Shown here: piece by piece, positions 28,126-36,624 of the stretch
How the letters are laid out: each line of letters starts with the position of its first letter
Position numbering within the stretch: the stretch's first letter is position 1
Assembly (NCBI GenBank): GCA_963700495.1
Contig: CAVOXT010000003.1
Location: 496,001 to 560,000, forward strand
Reading direction: 5' to 3'
DNA length: 64,000 nt
Source of the DNA: JACCTU01 sp963700495
Lineage (GTDB): Bacteria; Actinomycetota; Thermoleophilia; Gaiellales; Gaiellaceae
The notes under the pieces: model-generated
What the model was told of the DNA's origin: nothing
What the model saw: only the letters and a program-made list of their open reading frames with translations
The model's database searches: none
Translations under genes and position numbers: made by a program

Positions 28126-29141
28126 GTGCCGCTGACCTTGAGGCACCGGGTGTGGAAAGCCGTAGCGCTCGCCGCGCTCTCGCTGTTCGCCGCTCAGCCC
28201 GACCCCACGGTGCTGCAGGCTCGCTACGACGGCGCGCGGGACGCAGAGGAGCGTGCACTCCGCGCGGGCGACCGCGCCGGAGCAGCACGTGCACGCTTGG
28301 AGGTGATTGCAGCGGAACGCTACGACGGCCGTCCCGTCGCCTGGCACGGCGGCCGCGAGGCTCCTCGCTTCGCCGTCCCGCCTGGGGCACGTGCGGAGCG
28401 CGCGAAGGACGCGCGGCTCTCCGCGCAACTCGCTGAGCTCGGGCTGTCGTACCGCGGCTGGGCTGCGTTCTGGGTCCACGACCTCGGCACAGGGGTGTGG
28501 GCCGGCTGGAACTCGGACGCACGGTTCCCGGCCGCGTCGACCGTGAAGCTCGGCGTGCTCGCCGAGGCGCTGCGGCGCGGCCACGGGCCCGCGTCGCCGC
28601 TCTGGTACGACCTTCGCCAGATGGCCGGCTGGTCTTCGAACCTCGCCGCCAACCGTGTCACGCGTCACATCGGAGGCGAGCGCGCGGTCGAAGCGGAGCT
28701 GCGGCGGCTCGGCGCACGTGCGAGCACCTACCCAGGGCCTTACCGAGCTGGCACGTCGGTCACCGCACGACGCCCCGAAGCCTCCGCCGCAGACGCACGT
28801 CCGCGTGACGACCGCGCACGATCTCGGCCGGATCCTCTACGCCTTCGACGCCGCAGCAAGGGGTAACCGGTACGTCCAGCGCACCACCGGTCTGACGCGG
28901 ACGCAGGCAGCGCGCGCTCTCGGGTTGCTCGTCCACTCGACCCCGGGAGGCCTCGTGCAGCCGTACGCCCGTGCTCCTGTGGCGCACAAGGAGGGATGGA
29001 TCTCCGACTTTCGCGGCGAGCGCGGCGATCGTCTACGGCAAGACGCCGAGGATCGTCGTCGTGCTCGCGTACCGGCCGGGGATCACGCTCGCAGAAGCGC
29101 AGGCGCTCGGCCGTCGCGCTGTCGCCTTGACTCTCAAGTAG
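28126..29141 (+). pseudogene. Serine beta-lactamase-like (class A fold) secreted hydrolase, two frameshifts
   Basis: The start is GTG 28126 with an N-terminal hydrophobic stretch (VWKAVALAALSLFAAQP), so it is probably exported. A helical spacer leads to a class A beta-lactamase/transpeptidase-like domain. The active-site SxxK is FPAASTVKLGVLAEAL (about residue 135) and the SDN-like motif is MAGWSSNLAANRV. The frame shifts near 28750 (into HDAPKPPPQTHVRVTTAHDLGRIL) and again near 29010 (an extra T in WISDF), after which AAIVYGKTPRIVVVLAYRPG completes the fold. The KTG-like motif is VAHKEGW. Corrected length is about 338 residues. Many actinobacterial homologues are not antibiotic-resistance enzymes. 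Confidence 0.75.
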
Positions 29142-29163
29142 GTCGAGACCCTAGGCTCCGACC

Positions 29164-29962
29164 ATGGCGGACCTGCTCTCGATCGGCCGTTTCTCGCGGC
29201 TGACCGGCCTTTCGATCGGCGCCCTCAGGCACTACGACGAGGTCGGTCTCCTGCGCCCGACGCGCGTCGACGAGGACACCGGCTACCGCTTCTACGAGCG
29301 GGACCAGCTGGGGCAGGCCCGCGCGATCCAGCGGCTGCGCGCGCTCGACCTCTCGCTGGATGAGATCCGCGACGTGCTCGCGGACAACGACTTCGACGTT
29401 CTGCGTCGGCACGCGCAACGGATCCAGGCGCGCGTCTGGCGGCTGCAGGGCGTGCAGTACCGGCTGAATGCACTCATCGAAGGAAAGGAGAACCTGATGG
29501 CGGAGCCCAGGACGGGCATCGACCTCGACGAGCGTCAGCTCGGCGTCGATCTCTTCAATCACACGTGGACGCTGCTCGAGAAGGAGAACCGCACGCGTGC
29601 GGAGGACGACGAGATGCTGAACGCGACGCACGCGTCGGCGTACCACTGGAGCCGCGGCGGGCGCCGGCCCGGAGCACGCGGCACGCGCCGAATGGCAGAT
29701 CTCGCGCGTCAACGCGGTGCTCGGACGCGGCGAGGCGGCGGTCTACCACGCCGAGCGGTGCCTCGAGCACTGCGTCGAGAACGGGATCGGCGACTGGGAC
29801 GTCGCTGCAGCCTACGAGGCTCTGGCGCGCGCGCACCGCGTCGCGGGGAACGACCGCGAGTACCGGCGCAACCTCGAGCTCGGCCGCGAGGCGGTCGCGG
29901 CGATCGCCGACGAGGAGGATCGCGAGCTGATCGGCAAGGACCTCGCGGAGCTCGCCCGCTAG
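29164..29962 (+). CDS. MerR-family regulator with C-terminal TPR-like domain, one frameshift
   Basis: The N-terminal 75 residues form a MerR winged helix (SIGRFSRLTGLSIGALRHYDEVGLL) and the YRFYERDQLGQARAIQRLRAL second helix pair, then a coiled-coil dimerisation helix. After about residue 110 the sequence becomes helical and TPR-like. It continues after a one-base shift near 29660 (from AYHWSRGG into AGPEHAARAEWQISRV) with AVYHAERCLEHCVENG and AAAYEALARAHRVAGNDREYRRNLEL. Corrected length is about 265 residues. Effector-binding domains of MerR proteins vary; a TPR type suggests protein or peptide binding. The stop is shared as the palindrome CTAG with the convergent M16 peptidase gene. Confidence 0.8.
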
Positions 29963-31248
29963 GCAAGCAGGCGCTCGAAGCGCTCCGCGTCGTCGAACGG
30001 CCCGATCACGGCGAGGTTGAGCGCGTTCCGGGCGATCACGTCCTGCGCGACCCGGTGGATGTCCTCCGACCGTGACGGCGTCGAGACCCGCCAGCACTTC
30101 GCTCGGCTCCGTCGCGCTCCCCTCGAGCACCTCGCGCCGGAGCCCGAACATGATCGTCCCGTGCGGGCTCTCGAGCCCGAGGACGAACCGTCCCTTCGCG
30201 AAGTTGCGCGCCTTCTCGAGCTCGTCGGCGGGCACCGGCTCGTCGGCGATCCGGCGCAGCTCGCGCACGATCGTCTCGAGCGCGTCGTCGATCCGGTTGA
30301 TGTCGACGCCCGCCTGTGAGTAGAGCGAGCCCGCGTCGGTGTAGCTGTTGTTCGTCCCGAAGACGTAGTACGCGAGACCGCGGCGCTCGCGGACCTCGGT
30401 GAAGAGGCGTGACGACATCCCGCCGCCGAGCACCGTCGCGAGCAGCTGGAGCGCGTAGCGGTCCGGATGCACGAGCGGGTAGCTGCGGACGCCGATGGAG
30501 ACGTGCGCCTGGTCGGACGGCTTCGTGTGCACGGTCACGCGCGCGCCGCCGTTCGCGTCGAGGCGCACCGGATCCGGCCCGGTCGTCGTCCGCCGGCAGG
30601 TCGCCGAGACGAGCTCCTCGACGCGCGCGAGCAGGTCGCCGTCGAACTTCCCGCCGACCCCGACGACCAGCCGCGTCGGCTGGTACCAGCGCTCGATGTA
30701 GTCGAGGAAGGTCTCGCGCGTCGCGCCGCGCACCGTCTCCTTGCGTGCCGATGATGTCCCACCCGAGCGGCTGGTCGCCGTAGAGCAGCTGCTCGTAGAG
30801 CCCGCCCAGGTAGTCGCGCGGCGTGTCGAAGTACATGTTCATCTCCTCGACGATCACGCCCTTCTCGCGGTCGATCTCCTCCGGGTCGAAGCGCGAATGG
30901 CGGATCATGTCGACGAGCACGTCGAAGGCGACCGGCGCGTGCTCTGCGGCGCACTTGACGTAGTAGCCCGTGTACTCCTTGCCGGTGAACGCGTTGAACT
31001 CGCCGCCGATCGAGTCGATCTCGCCCGCGATGAGCCTCGAGCGTCGGCCGCCGCTCGGTGCCCTTTGAAGAACATGTGCTCAGCGAAGTGCGCGATCCCG
31101 CTCGAGTCCTTCGTCTCGTAGCGCGAGCCGGCCGCGAACATCAGGAAGCACGACGTCGACTGCACGTGGGGCATCGGCGCCGTCAACAGGCGCACGCCGT
31201 TCGCGAGGGTGTTCCGTTCGAAAACAGGCTGCCAGCCGTCGTCGCCAT
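29959..31248 (-). pseudogene. M16 (pitrilysin/mitochondrial-processing-peptidase-like) metallopeptidase, multiple frameshifts
   Basis: A zinc peptidase of about 420 residues after frame repair. The N-terminal segment FERNTLANGVRLLTAPMPHVQ leads to the HxxEH zinc motif IAHFAEHMFFKG. Next come GEIDSIGGEFNAFTGKEYTGYYVK, then HSRFDPEEIDREKGVIVEEM in pieces, and the C-terminal half with GLAYYVFGTNNSYTDAGSL. The end reads GPFDDAERFERLLA and stops at 29961-29959. Extra bases are needed out at about 30067, 30743 and 31065, with further shifts near 31037 and 31210. The protein family is common in actinobacteria and usually lies near pnp; here it overlaps a thioesterase gene. The exact start is unclear. 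Confidence 0.78.
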
Positions 31249-31622
31249 TCGTCCGGGATCTCCTTGCTCGAGTTGCTCTTGTAGTCGTAGGCGACGAGGA
31301 CCGTCCGAGCGCCGGCGACGACCTGATCGCCGCTCCGGAGCTCGTATTCGAGGTCGAAGCTCTTCGTTCCGAGGCGCGCGGTGCGAACGCCGATCTCGAT
31401 CTCGTCGTCGAAGCCGAGCGGCGCACGGAAGTCGACCTCCACCCGCGCGAGGATCATCGCCATCTCGCTCGTGTCGGGTTTGTCGAAGGCACCGAGCCGC
31501 CGGAGAAACTCGATCCGCGCGTTCTCGATCCAGGTCAGGTACACGGCGTTGTTCACGTGCCCCATCGGATCGAGATCGCTGAAACGCGCGGTCTCGCGGT
31601 GCACGAACGGGAACGCCTCCAC
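31210..31622 (-). CDS. Acyl-CoA thioesterase, 4HBT hotdog fold
   Basis: About 137 residues with the 4-hydroxybenzoyl-CoA thioesterase fold. The catalytic helix begins RFSDLDPMGHVNNAVYLTWIEN, with the Asp-Pro and His-Val-Asn signature of this family. LARVEVDFRAPLGFDDEIEI and TVLVAYDYKSNSSKEIPDEW complete the core. It starts with GTG at 31622. No stop follows the expected C-terminus (DEWRRRLAA) because the frame runs on into the frame-shifted M16 gene, so the end is approximate and another indel probably lies near 31210. Its start faces the SIS gene start across only 24 bp. Probable role: hydrolysis of an acyl-CoA; substrate unknown. Confidence 0.8.
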
Positions 31623-31646
31623 GGGCCGGATGGTATAGACGCCCCT

Positions 31647-32514
31647 GTGGCCGGAGACGCGATGCGCGCGGCGATCCTCGGGCAGCCCGAGCTGGCTGCG
31701 GCTCGTGCCGACGGACCGCCGTCTTCCGGACGGCCGGCACGCAGTCTTCACCGGCTGCGGCACCTCGTTCCACGCAGCCCAGACGGGCGGCGACGCGGTG
31801 CAGGCGCTCGAAGCCGTGCTCGAGCCGCCGGACGCCGACGTGCTCGTCGTCGTGAGCCACGAGGGCGACACGCCGCTGAGCCTCGAGGCCGCGCAGGTGT
31901 TCCCGGGCCCGAAGTGGCTCGTGACCGCGAAGCCGGACAGCCCGACTCGGCGAGCTCTGCGACGAGGTGGTGGTCGCTGCCCCGGAGGTCGAGCGGAGCT
32001 GGTGCCACACCGCGAGCTACACCTGCGCGGTCGCTGCGCTCGCCGCACTCCGCGGCGACGACATCGCATGGCTTCCCGACGCGGTCGCGGAGGCGCTCGA
32101 GGCAGCGCGAACCGGTCTCGGACCACGAGCGCTGGCTCGTCGCGGGTGCCGGACGGGATTGGCCGACCGCCCAGGAGGCGGTGCTGAAGCTGCGCGAAGG
32201 GCGTCGTTCGTCGCAGCGGAGGCGCACCACACCGAGCAGCTCCTGCACGGCGACCTCGCGGCGGTCGACGAGCGGGTGCGCTGCTTCGTGCTCGAGGGGG
32301 AGGGCCGCGCAGCGGAGCGCGCGCACGACGCGGTCGCCGCGCTGCGGGAGCTCGGCTGCGAGGTCGACGCTCGTGCCGACGCGTCCATCCCGTCGTCGAC
32401 ATCGTGCGCTTCCAGCTCCTGACGCTCGACCTCGCGGACGCCCGCGGTGTCGACCCGGACCTGATCAGGCGCGACGACGAGCGCTGGGCCCGCGCGCGGG
32501 CGGTCTATCCGTGA
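31647..32514 (+). pseudogene. SIS-domain sugar isomerase-like protein, several frameshifts
   Basis: A double-SIS protein (GlmS C-terminal or AgaS-like) of about 285 residues after frame repair. The N-terminal MRAAILGQPELAAARAD is followed by HAVFTGCGTSFHAAQTGGDAV, the first SIS phosphosugar loop. VLVVVSHEGDTPLSLEAA contains the Ser-rich loop equivalent, DHERWLVAGAGRDWPTAQEAVLKL lies in the second SIS domain, and EAHHTEQLLHGDLAAV carries a conserved Glu-His pair. The end is DIVRFQLLTLDLADARGVDPD. Frame changes occur near 31715, 31948, 32107, 32205 and 32385. The start GTG 31647 (or ATG 31662) is divergent from the thioesterase. The sugar substrate cannot be determined. Confidence 0.72.
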
Positions 32515-32815
32515 GCCGGTAGACGAAGCGCACGGCCTGCCAGTCGTCGTCGACGGCGACGCTCTTGTTGTCGACAAGGCCTGCGCTGAGGCCGAGCTGC
32601 TGCACCGAGTCGAAGTCGAGGTCGGTCTCGAGCTTCGACGCCTTCTTCGGCCAGGCGATCCACAACCCGTCCGCGGGCTCGAGCGTGCGCTTGAGCTTCG
32701 CGAACCGCTTCGCGAGGTCAGCCCGCGAGGTCGTGAAGAAGACGACGACGCCGGCGCCGGGCTTTGCGCCGAGCTTCTTCGAGAGCGGCGTCGCCGAATA
32801 GTCGCGCTCAGGCAT
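32465..32815 (-). CDS. DUF3052-family protein
   Basis: A 116-residue cytosolic protein matching a conserved actinobacterial family of unknown function (DUF3052). Recognisable parts are DYSATPLSKKLGAKPGAGVVVFF at the N-terminus, RTLEPADGLWIAWPKKASKLETDLDF in the middle and SVAVDDDWQAVRFVYRLTDR at the end. The last 15 residues (PPARGPSARRRA) are basic and unlike the family, and the 3' end overlaps the convergent SIS gene by 50 bp. A frame slip may have extended the C-terminus. It starts at ATG 32815, overlapping the epimerase stop by 8 bp, so both are cotranscribed. No enzymatic motif is visible. Confidence 0.8.
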   Translation of the reverse strand: MPERDYSATPLSKKLGAKPGAGVVVFFTTSRADLAKRFAKLKRTLEPADGLWIAWPKKASKLETDLDFDSVQQLGLSAGLVDNKSVAVDDDWQAVRFVYRLTDRPPARGPSARRRA

Positions 32816-33785
32816 CGGCGAGCAGCTCCCGCTCGCGCTCGGGAGTGAGCCCCACGCCTTCGGCACGCGGGATCTCTCGCACCGCGTCCCATGCAAGCGT
32901 GTCGCGAATGGTCTCTGCGAGCGGGCGAAAGCGGAGCCCCGCCGCCTTCGCCTTGGACACGTCGGTCAGGTGCGTCGCTGCGTACTCCGGCGTGACGATC
33001 CAGAGCGGCAGCTCCATCCACTCCCCGACGCCTGCGGCGGCCAGCCGCTCGGGCGCGACCCAGACGACGTCGGCGTCCCCGGCGACGCGGCGGCACTCGT
33101 CCAGCAGCAGCTCGAAAGTGATCGTCTCGCCGGTCGCGTTGTAGAGGCCGTCGAGGCCTTCCTCGGTCGCGCGGACGATCCACGCGGCGAGGTCACGTGC
33201 GTCGATGAACTGCACCGGCTGCTCAGGCGGAGCCGGGGCAAGGACCCGTCCGCCGGCCGCAACCCGCCGCGGCCAGTACGTGAAGCGGTCGGTCGGATCG
33301 TGCGGGCCGACGATCAGCCCCGGGCGGACGATCAGCGCACGGTCGCCGAACGCGTCGAGCACGATCCGCTCGCAGGTCGCCTTGAGCGGGCCGTAGTGCT
33401 CGAGATCCTCGGCGTCCGGATCGTCGAGCACGGCGACCGGGGCGCTCTCGACCGGCGGCGTGCTCTGGTCGGCGTACGCGGAGATGCTCGAGACGTAGAC
33501 GTACCTGCCGACCTGGCCGAGCAGCGCGCCGACCGACAGGCGAACGACGCGCGGCAGGAACGTCGCGACGTCGACCACCGCGTCCCACTCCCGGCTCTCG
33601 AGTGCCGAGAGATCGACGGTCCGGTCGCCGCGGATCTTCTCGGCTTCGGGGAAGAGCTCGGGGTTCGTCTGCCCGCGGTTGAAGAGCGTGACGTCGTGCC
33701 CGCGGTCGAGCGCCTCCTCGACGAGCGCACGGCCGAGGAAGCGGGTCCCGCCGAGAACGAGCAGGCGCACGCGTTCATCCTGCAT
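32808..33785 (-). CDS. NAD(P)-dependent epimerase/dehydratase (extended SDR)
   Basis: A 325-residue Rossmann-fold protein. The dinucleotide-binding motif is VLGGTRFLGRALVEEAL near the N-terminus. It is followed by the substrate half with the catalytic YxxxK replaced by HYGPLKATCERIV (about residue 137), which keeps Tyr and Lys. YVYVSSISAYADQSTPP supplies the catalytic Ser region. This resembles the isoflavone-reductase/CSP41-like subgroup of sugar nucleotide epimerases. The start is ATG 33785. It is followed by the overlapping DUF3052 gene and is divergent from the MscS channel gene with a 36-bp gap. Substrate unknown. Confidence 0.88.
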   Translation of the reverse strand: MQDERVRLLVLGGTRFLGRALVEEALDRGHDVTLFNRGQTNPELFPEAEKIRGDRTVDLSALESREWDAVVDVATFLPRVVRLSVGALLGQVGRYVYVSSISAYADQSTPPVESAPVAVLDDPDAEDLEHYGPLKATCERIVLDAFGDRALIVRPGLIVGPHDPTDRFTYWPRRVAAGGRVLAPAPPEQPVQFIDARDLAAWIVRATEEGLDGLYNATGETITFELLLDECRRVAGDADVVWVAPERLAAAGVGEWMELPLWIVTPEYAATHLTDVSKAKAAGLRFRPLAETIRDTLAWDAVREIPRAEGVGLTPERERELLADA

Positions 33786-33821
33786 GAAGGCTCGTAAGGA
33801 TTCGATGGGCGGGGGTGTCGG

Positions 33822-34727
33822 GTGCCCTGGAGCGCAACTACGTTCAAGAGCATGGCCGAGAAGCTGATCGTGATCGCCTGGGCGTTTGCCACCGCATGGC
33901 TCATCGGGCGCGTCAGCACGCTCGTCGCGCGGCGGGTCCTGGCCTGGAGCGACCATCGCCACTCCGCCGGAGGCGTCGATCTGAGCTCTCAGATGGCGAA
34001 CATCAAGCGCCGCGAGACGCTGGTCTCCGTCATCCGGGGCGCGGTCACCTACCTCGCGTTCGCGTGCGCCGGAGTCCTCACCGTCGGGCAGCTCGCCGGT
34101 GGCGTCGATCGCCTTGCCGCAATCGCGGGCGCCTCGTTCCTGATCATCCTCGCCGGGTTCTCGATCCAGCGAGTACTGACCGACATCATCGCCGGGCTGA
34201 CGATGTTCATCGAGCGTTGGTTCTCGGTGGGCGACTCGATCGCGATCCCCGGACTCGAGCTCCAGGGCATGGTCGAGGACGTCTCACTCCGCCACACGAA
34301 GCTACGCGCGCTCACGGGCGAAGTGATCCACATCCACAACTCGCAGATTCCCGCGGTACGCGTGCTCCCGAGCGGCGTTCGCGAGCTGACGATGCAGGTC
34401 TTCGTCTCGGATCTCGAGCAGGCCGAGCGGCTCGTGTACAGCGTTTCCCGCCTGATGCCCGAGGGCCCCACCACCTTCATCAAGCGTCCGTGGATCGAGG
34501 GAGCGGACGAGCTCGGCGACGGCCTCCATCGCATCGCCCTGCGCGCGACCGTCGCGCGCGGCAGCGAATGGCTCGCCGAGAGCCACTTCGGGAACGTGCT
34601 CAAGGAGCGCGCCTCGGAGGGGCTGGTCGTCCACGGCCCGATCTCCTTCGCCGCGGACGAAGCCGCGACCCGGACGTTCGCACGCGCCACGGCCGGCACG
34701 CGCTGGCAGCGTTCGGTCACTCAGTAG
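33822..34727 (+). CDS. MscS-family mechanosensitive ion channel
   Basis: A 301-residue membrane protein of small-conductance mechanosensitive type. An N-terminal helix (AEKLIVIAWAFATAWLIG), a second (GAVTYLAFACAGVLTVGQL) and the pore helix region (IAGASFLIILAGFSIQRVLTDIIAG) precede the beta domain (VGDSIAIPGLELQGMVEDVSLRHTKL) and the cytosolic cage. The NS-rich HIHNSQIPAV segment is the usual post-beta motif. Likely role: pressure release on hypo-osmotic shock. Its stop overlaps the convergent aminotransferase stop by a few bases. GTG 33822 is used; an ATG 30 bp downstream (33852) is possible. Confidence 0.9.
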   Translation: MPWSATTFKSMAEKLIVIAWAFATAWLIGRVSTLVARRVLAWSDHRHSAGGVDLSSQMANIKRRETLVSVIRGAVTYLAFACAGVLTVGQLAGGVDRLAAIAGASFLIILAGFSIQRVLTDIIAGLTMFIERWFSVGDSIAIPGLELQGMVEDVSLRHTKLRALTGEVIHIHNSQIPAVRVLPSGVRELTMQVFVSDLEQAERLVYSVSRLMPEGPTTFIKRPWIEGADELGDGLHRIALRATVARGSEWLAESHFGNVLKERASEGLVVHGPISFAADEAATRTFARATAGTRWQRSVTQ

Positions 34728-35884
34728 AGCTCGCGCAGCGCGGCGAGCAACCGCTCGACCTCGTCCTCCGTGTTGTAGTGGACGAGCCCGACGCGCACTG
34801 CGCCGTCGGGGAGGCCGAGCCGCTTCATCACCTCGACCGCGTAGTAGTCGCCGGCCCAGACCGCGAGCTTCCGCTCTGCGAGTCGCGCCGCGACGGCGTC
34901 GGGACGCAGCGAGGCGTGCGAGAACGCGAACGTCGACACGCGCCCGTCCATCGTCGGCAGCCCGTGCAGCCGCCAACCGTCCGGCAGCCCGGCGAGGAAC
35001 TGCTCGCCGAGCGCCCGTTCGTGCGACCGGATCGGCTCCCAGCCGATGTCGCGAACGTAGTCGACCGCCGCCACGAACCCGGCGAGCAGCTCGTGCGCGA
35101 GCGTGCCGGTCTCGAACCGTGACCCGAGCGGCTCGAGCGGCGAGGGACGGACCTTGTACGGCCGCCAGCGCCCGAGCACCTCGGCGCGCCCGAACGCGAG
35201 CCCGAGATGTGGCCCGTAGAACTTGTAGGGCGAGCAGACGAGCACGTCGGCGCCGAGAGCGGCGACGTCGATCGGACCGTGCGGCGCATAGTGCACCGCG
35301 TCGATCCACGCGAGCGCCCCGACGCCGTGCGCGAGGTCGGCGACGCGTCTTGCGTCGACGAGCGTGCCGACGGCGTTCGAAGCGAGCGGGAACGCGACGA
35401 CACGCGTCCGCTCGCTCAGCTTGGCTTCGAGATCGTCGAGGTCGAGCGTCGTGTCGTCGTGCAGGTCGACGAGCCGCACGTTCAGGTCGAGATCCTGCGC
35501 GAGCTCGAGCCACGGCGCGACGTTGCCGTCGTGGTCCAGCTTCGTCGCGAGGATCTCGTCGCCGGCACGGAGCTCACGGCCGATCGTCCGCGAGAGCGCG
35601 AAGTTCAGGGTCGTCATGTTCTGACCGAAGACGACCTCGTCGGGTGCGCAGCCGAGGAAGCCGGCGGCGGCGAGCCGCGCGTCCGCGACGAGCGCGTCGC
35701 TCCGCACGCTGGACTCGAATGAGCCGCCGAGGTTCGCGTTCGATTCGCGTAGGTACGCGGCGATCGCGTCGATCACGGAGTCCGGCACCTGCGTCCCGCC
35801 GGGCGCGTCCAGGAGCGCCCAGTCGCCGTTCAGCGCGGAGAAGCGCGCCCGAACCGCATTCACGTCGAGGGCGAGCGCGGCCAC
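34721..35884 (-). CDS. Class V aminotransferase, cysteine-desulfurase-like
   Basis: About 387 residues, a PLP enzyme of the NifS/SufS/isopenicillin epimerase fold. The protein starts with GTG at 35884 (VAALALDVNAVRARFSALNG). PLP-contact motifs include FGQNMTTLNFALSR (about 85), NAVGTLVD and WIDAVHYAPHGPIDV (Asp and His, about 205-215), and the Schiff-base Lys in VCSPYKFYGPHLG (about 232). A C-terminal VRVGLVHYNTEDEVERLL domain is typical of cysteine desulfurase-like proteins. The SufS-specific catalytic Cys loop is not recognisable, so sulfur mobilisation is uncertain. It is divergent from clpS. Confidence 0.85.
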   Translation of the reverse strand: MAALALDVNAVRARFSALNGDWALLDAPGGTQVPDSVIDAIAAYLRESNANLGGSFESSVRSDALVADARLAAAGFLGCAPDEVVFGQNMTTLNFALSRTIGRELRAGDEILATKLDHDGNVAPWLELAQDLDLNVRLVDLHDDTTLDLDDLEAKLSERTRVVAFPLASNAVGTLVDARRVADLAHGVGALAWIDAVHYAPHGPIDVAALGADVLVCSPYKFYGPHLGLAFGRAEVLGRWRPYKVRPSPLEPLGSRFETGTLAHELLAGFVAAVDYVRDIGWEPIRSHERALGEQFLAGLPDGWRLHGLPTMDGRVSTFAFSHASLRPDAVAARLAERKLAVWAGDYYAVEVMKRLGLPDGAVRVGLVHYNTEDEVERLLAALRELY

Positions 35885-35908
35885 GAAAACGAGGCTATCG
35901 TGAGAGTG

Positions 35909-36202
35909 ATGGCAACTGTGACACCTCCGCGCGAGCGTGAGCGTACGCGTGGTCCCGGCGGCGACCTGGGCGACGCGAGTCGCGTGATCGTGCTGAACGA
36001 CGACCACAATACGTTCGACGGCGTCGCCTTCGCGCTCTCCTCCGTGTTACCCGGCGTGGACTTCGACGGCGGCATGGCGTTCGCGAGCCAGATCCACGAG
36101 AGCGGTCTGGCGCTCGTCTGGAGCGGGCACCGGGAGCAGGCTGAGCTCTACTGGGAGCAGCTGAAGGGCTACGGCCTCACGATGGCGCCGCTCGAGCCCT
36201 GA
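35909..36202 (+). CDS. clpS: ATP-dependent Clp protease adaptor ClpS
   Basis: A 97-residue adaptor that delivers N-degron substrates to ClpAP or ClpCP. The core carries VIVLNDDHNTFDGVAFALSSVLPGV (the Asn-Asp-Asp and Thr of the N-end-rule pocket), FASQIHESGLALVWSG and EQAELYWEQLKGYGLTMAPLEP, as in ClpS C-termini. The start is ATG 35909; an in-frame GTG lies 9 bp upstream. It is divergent from the aminotransferase gene with a 24-bp gap and its 3' end overlaps the convergent OsmC gene by 26 bp. A Clp ATPase gene is not in the window. Confidence 0.93.
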   Translation: MATVTPPRERERTRGPGGDLGDASRVIVLNDDHNTFDGVAFALSSVLPGVDFDGGMAFASQIHESGLALVWSGHREQAELYWEQLKGYGLTMAPLEP

Positions 36203-36602
36203 GCTCGGCCCCGTTCACGGTCCACCTGTACGAAGGCTTCGCGGTCAGCGAGTTGCCGACGAAGCAGTCGCGCTCGGCCTTCGCGAGGAGCGCAGCCGCG
36301 GCGTCCGGTCCCGGATCGGGTTCGAGCGCGACCTCGAGGACGGCCTCGATCTCGACGACCGCGTAGCGCCCGTCGCTCACGCGCCGGGTGACGAGCGCAT
36401 GACCCGCTCCGCGCCCGGACGACTCGATTCCGTCGAGACGAGCGTGATGCCGAAGGCTCCCGAGCGTGCAGCGGAGCAGCGCCGCGACGAGGAAGTGGTC
36501 GGGTTTCCAGTCGTCCGGCGGCGCGATCAGGCCTGAACCTCCGGCGCGCATTCCGCCTCCGTCGTCGAGCCTGACTTCGTAGCGAAACTCCTTCGGGGGC
36601 AT
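36177..36602 (-). CDS. OsmC-family protein
   Basis: A 141-residue OsmC/Ohr-type protein, thiol-dependent peroxidases or their relatives. It starts at ATG 36602 (MPPKEFRYEVRLDDGGG). The first catalytic-type Cys is in LVAALLRCTLGSLRHHA (about residue 43) and the second in KAERDCFVGNSLT (about 113), the two-Cys spacing expected for hydroperoxide reduction. It overlaps the convergent clpS gene. The upstream dehydrogenase gene is divergent and begins at 36625, leaving 22 bp, so control signals must be compact. Substrate not determined. Confidence 0.85.
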   Translation of the reverse strand: MPPKEFRYEVRLDDGGGMRAGGSGLIAPPDDWKPDHFLVAALLRCTLGSLRHHARLDGIESSGRGAGHALVTRRVSDGRYAVVEIEAVLEVALEPDPGPDAAAALLAKAERDCFVGNSLTAKPSYRWTVNGAELRARAAPS

Positions 36603-36624
36603 GTGCGCGTCGTATTCTCGCGGA

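Noticed and set aside
28126..29141. Clinically relevant beta-lactamase resistance gene
   Set aside because: Only the fold and SxxK/SDN-like motifs are visible, the frame is broken, and many actinobacterial homologues are housekeeping hydrolases.
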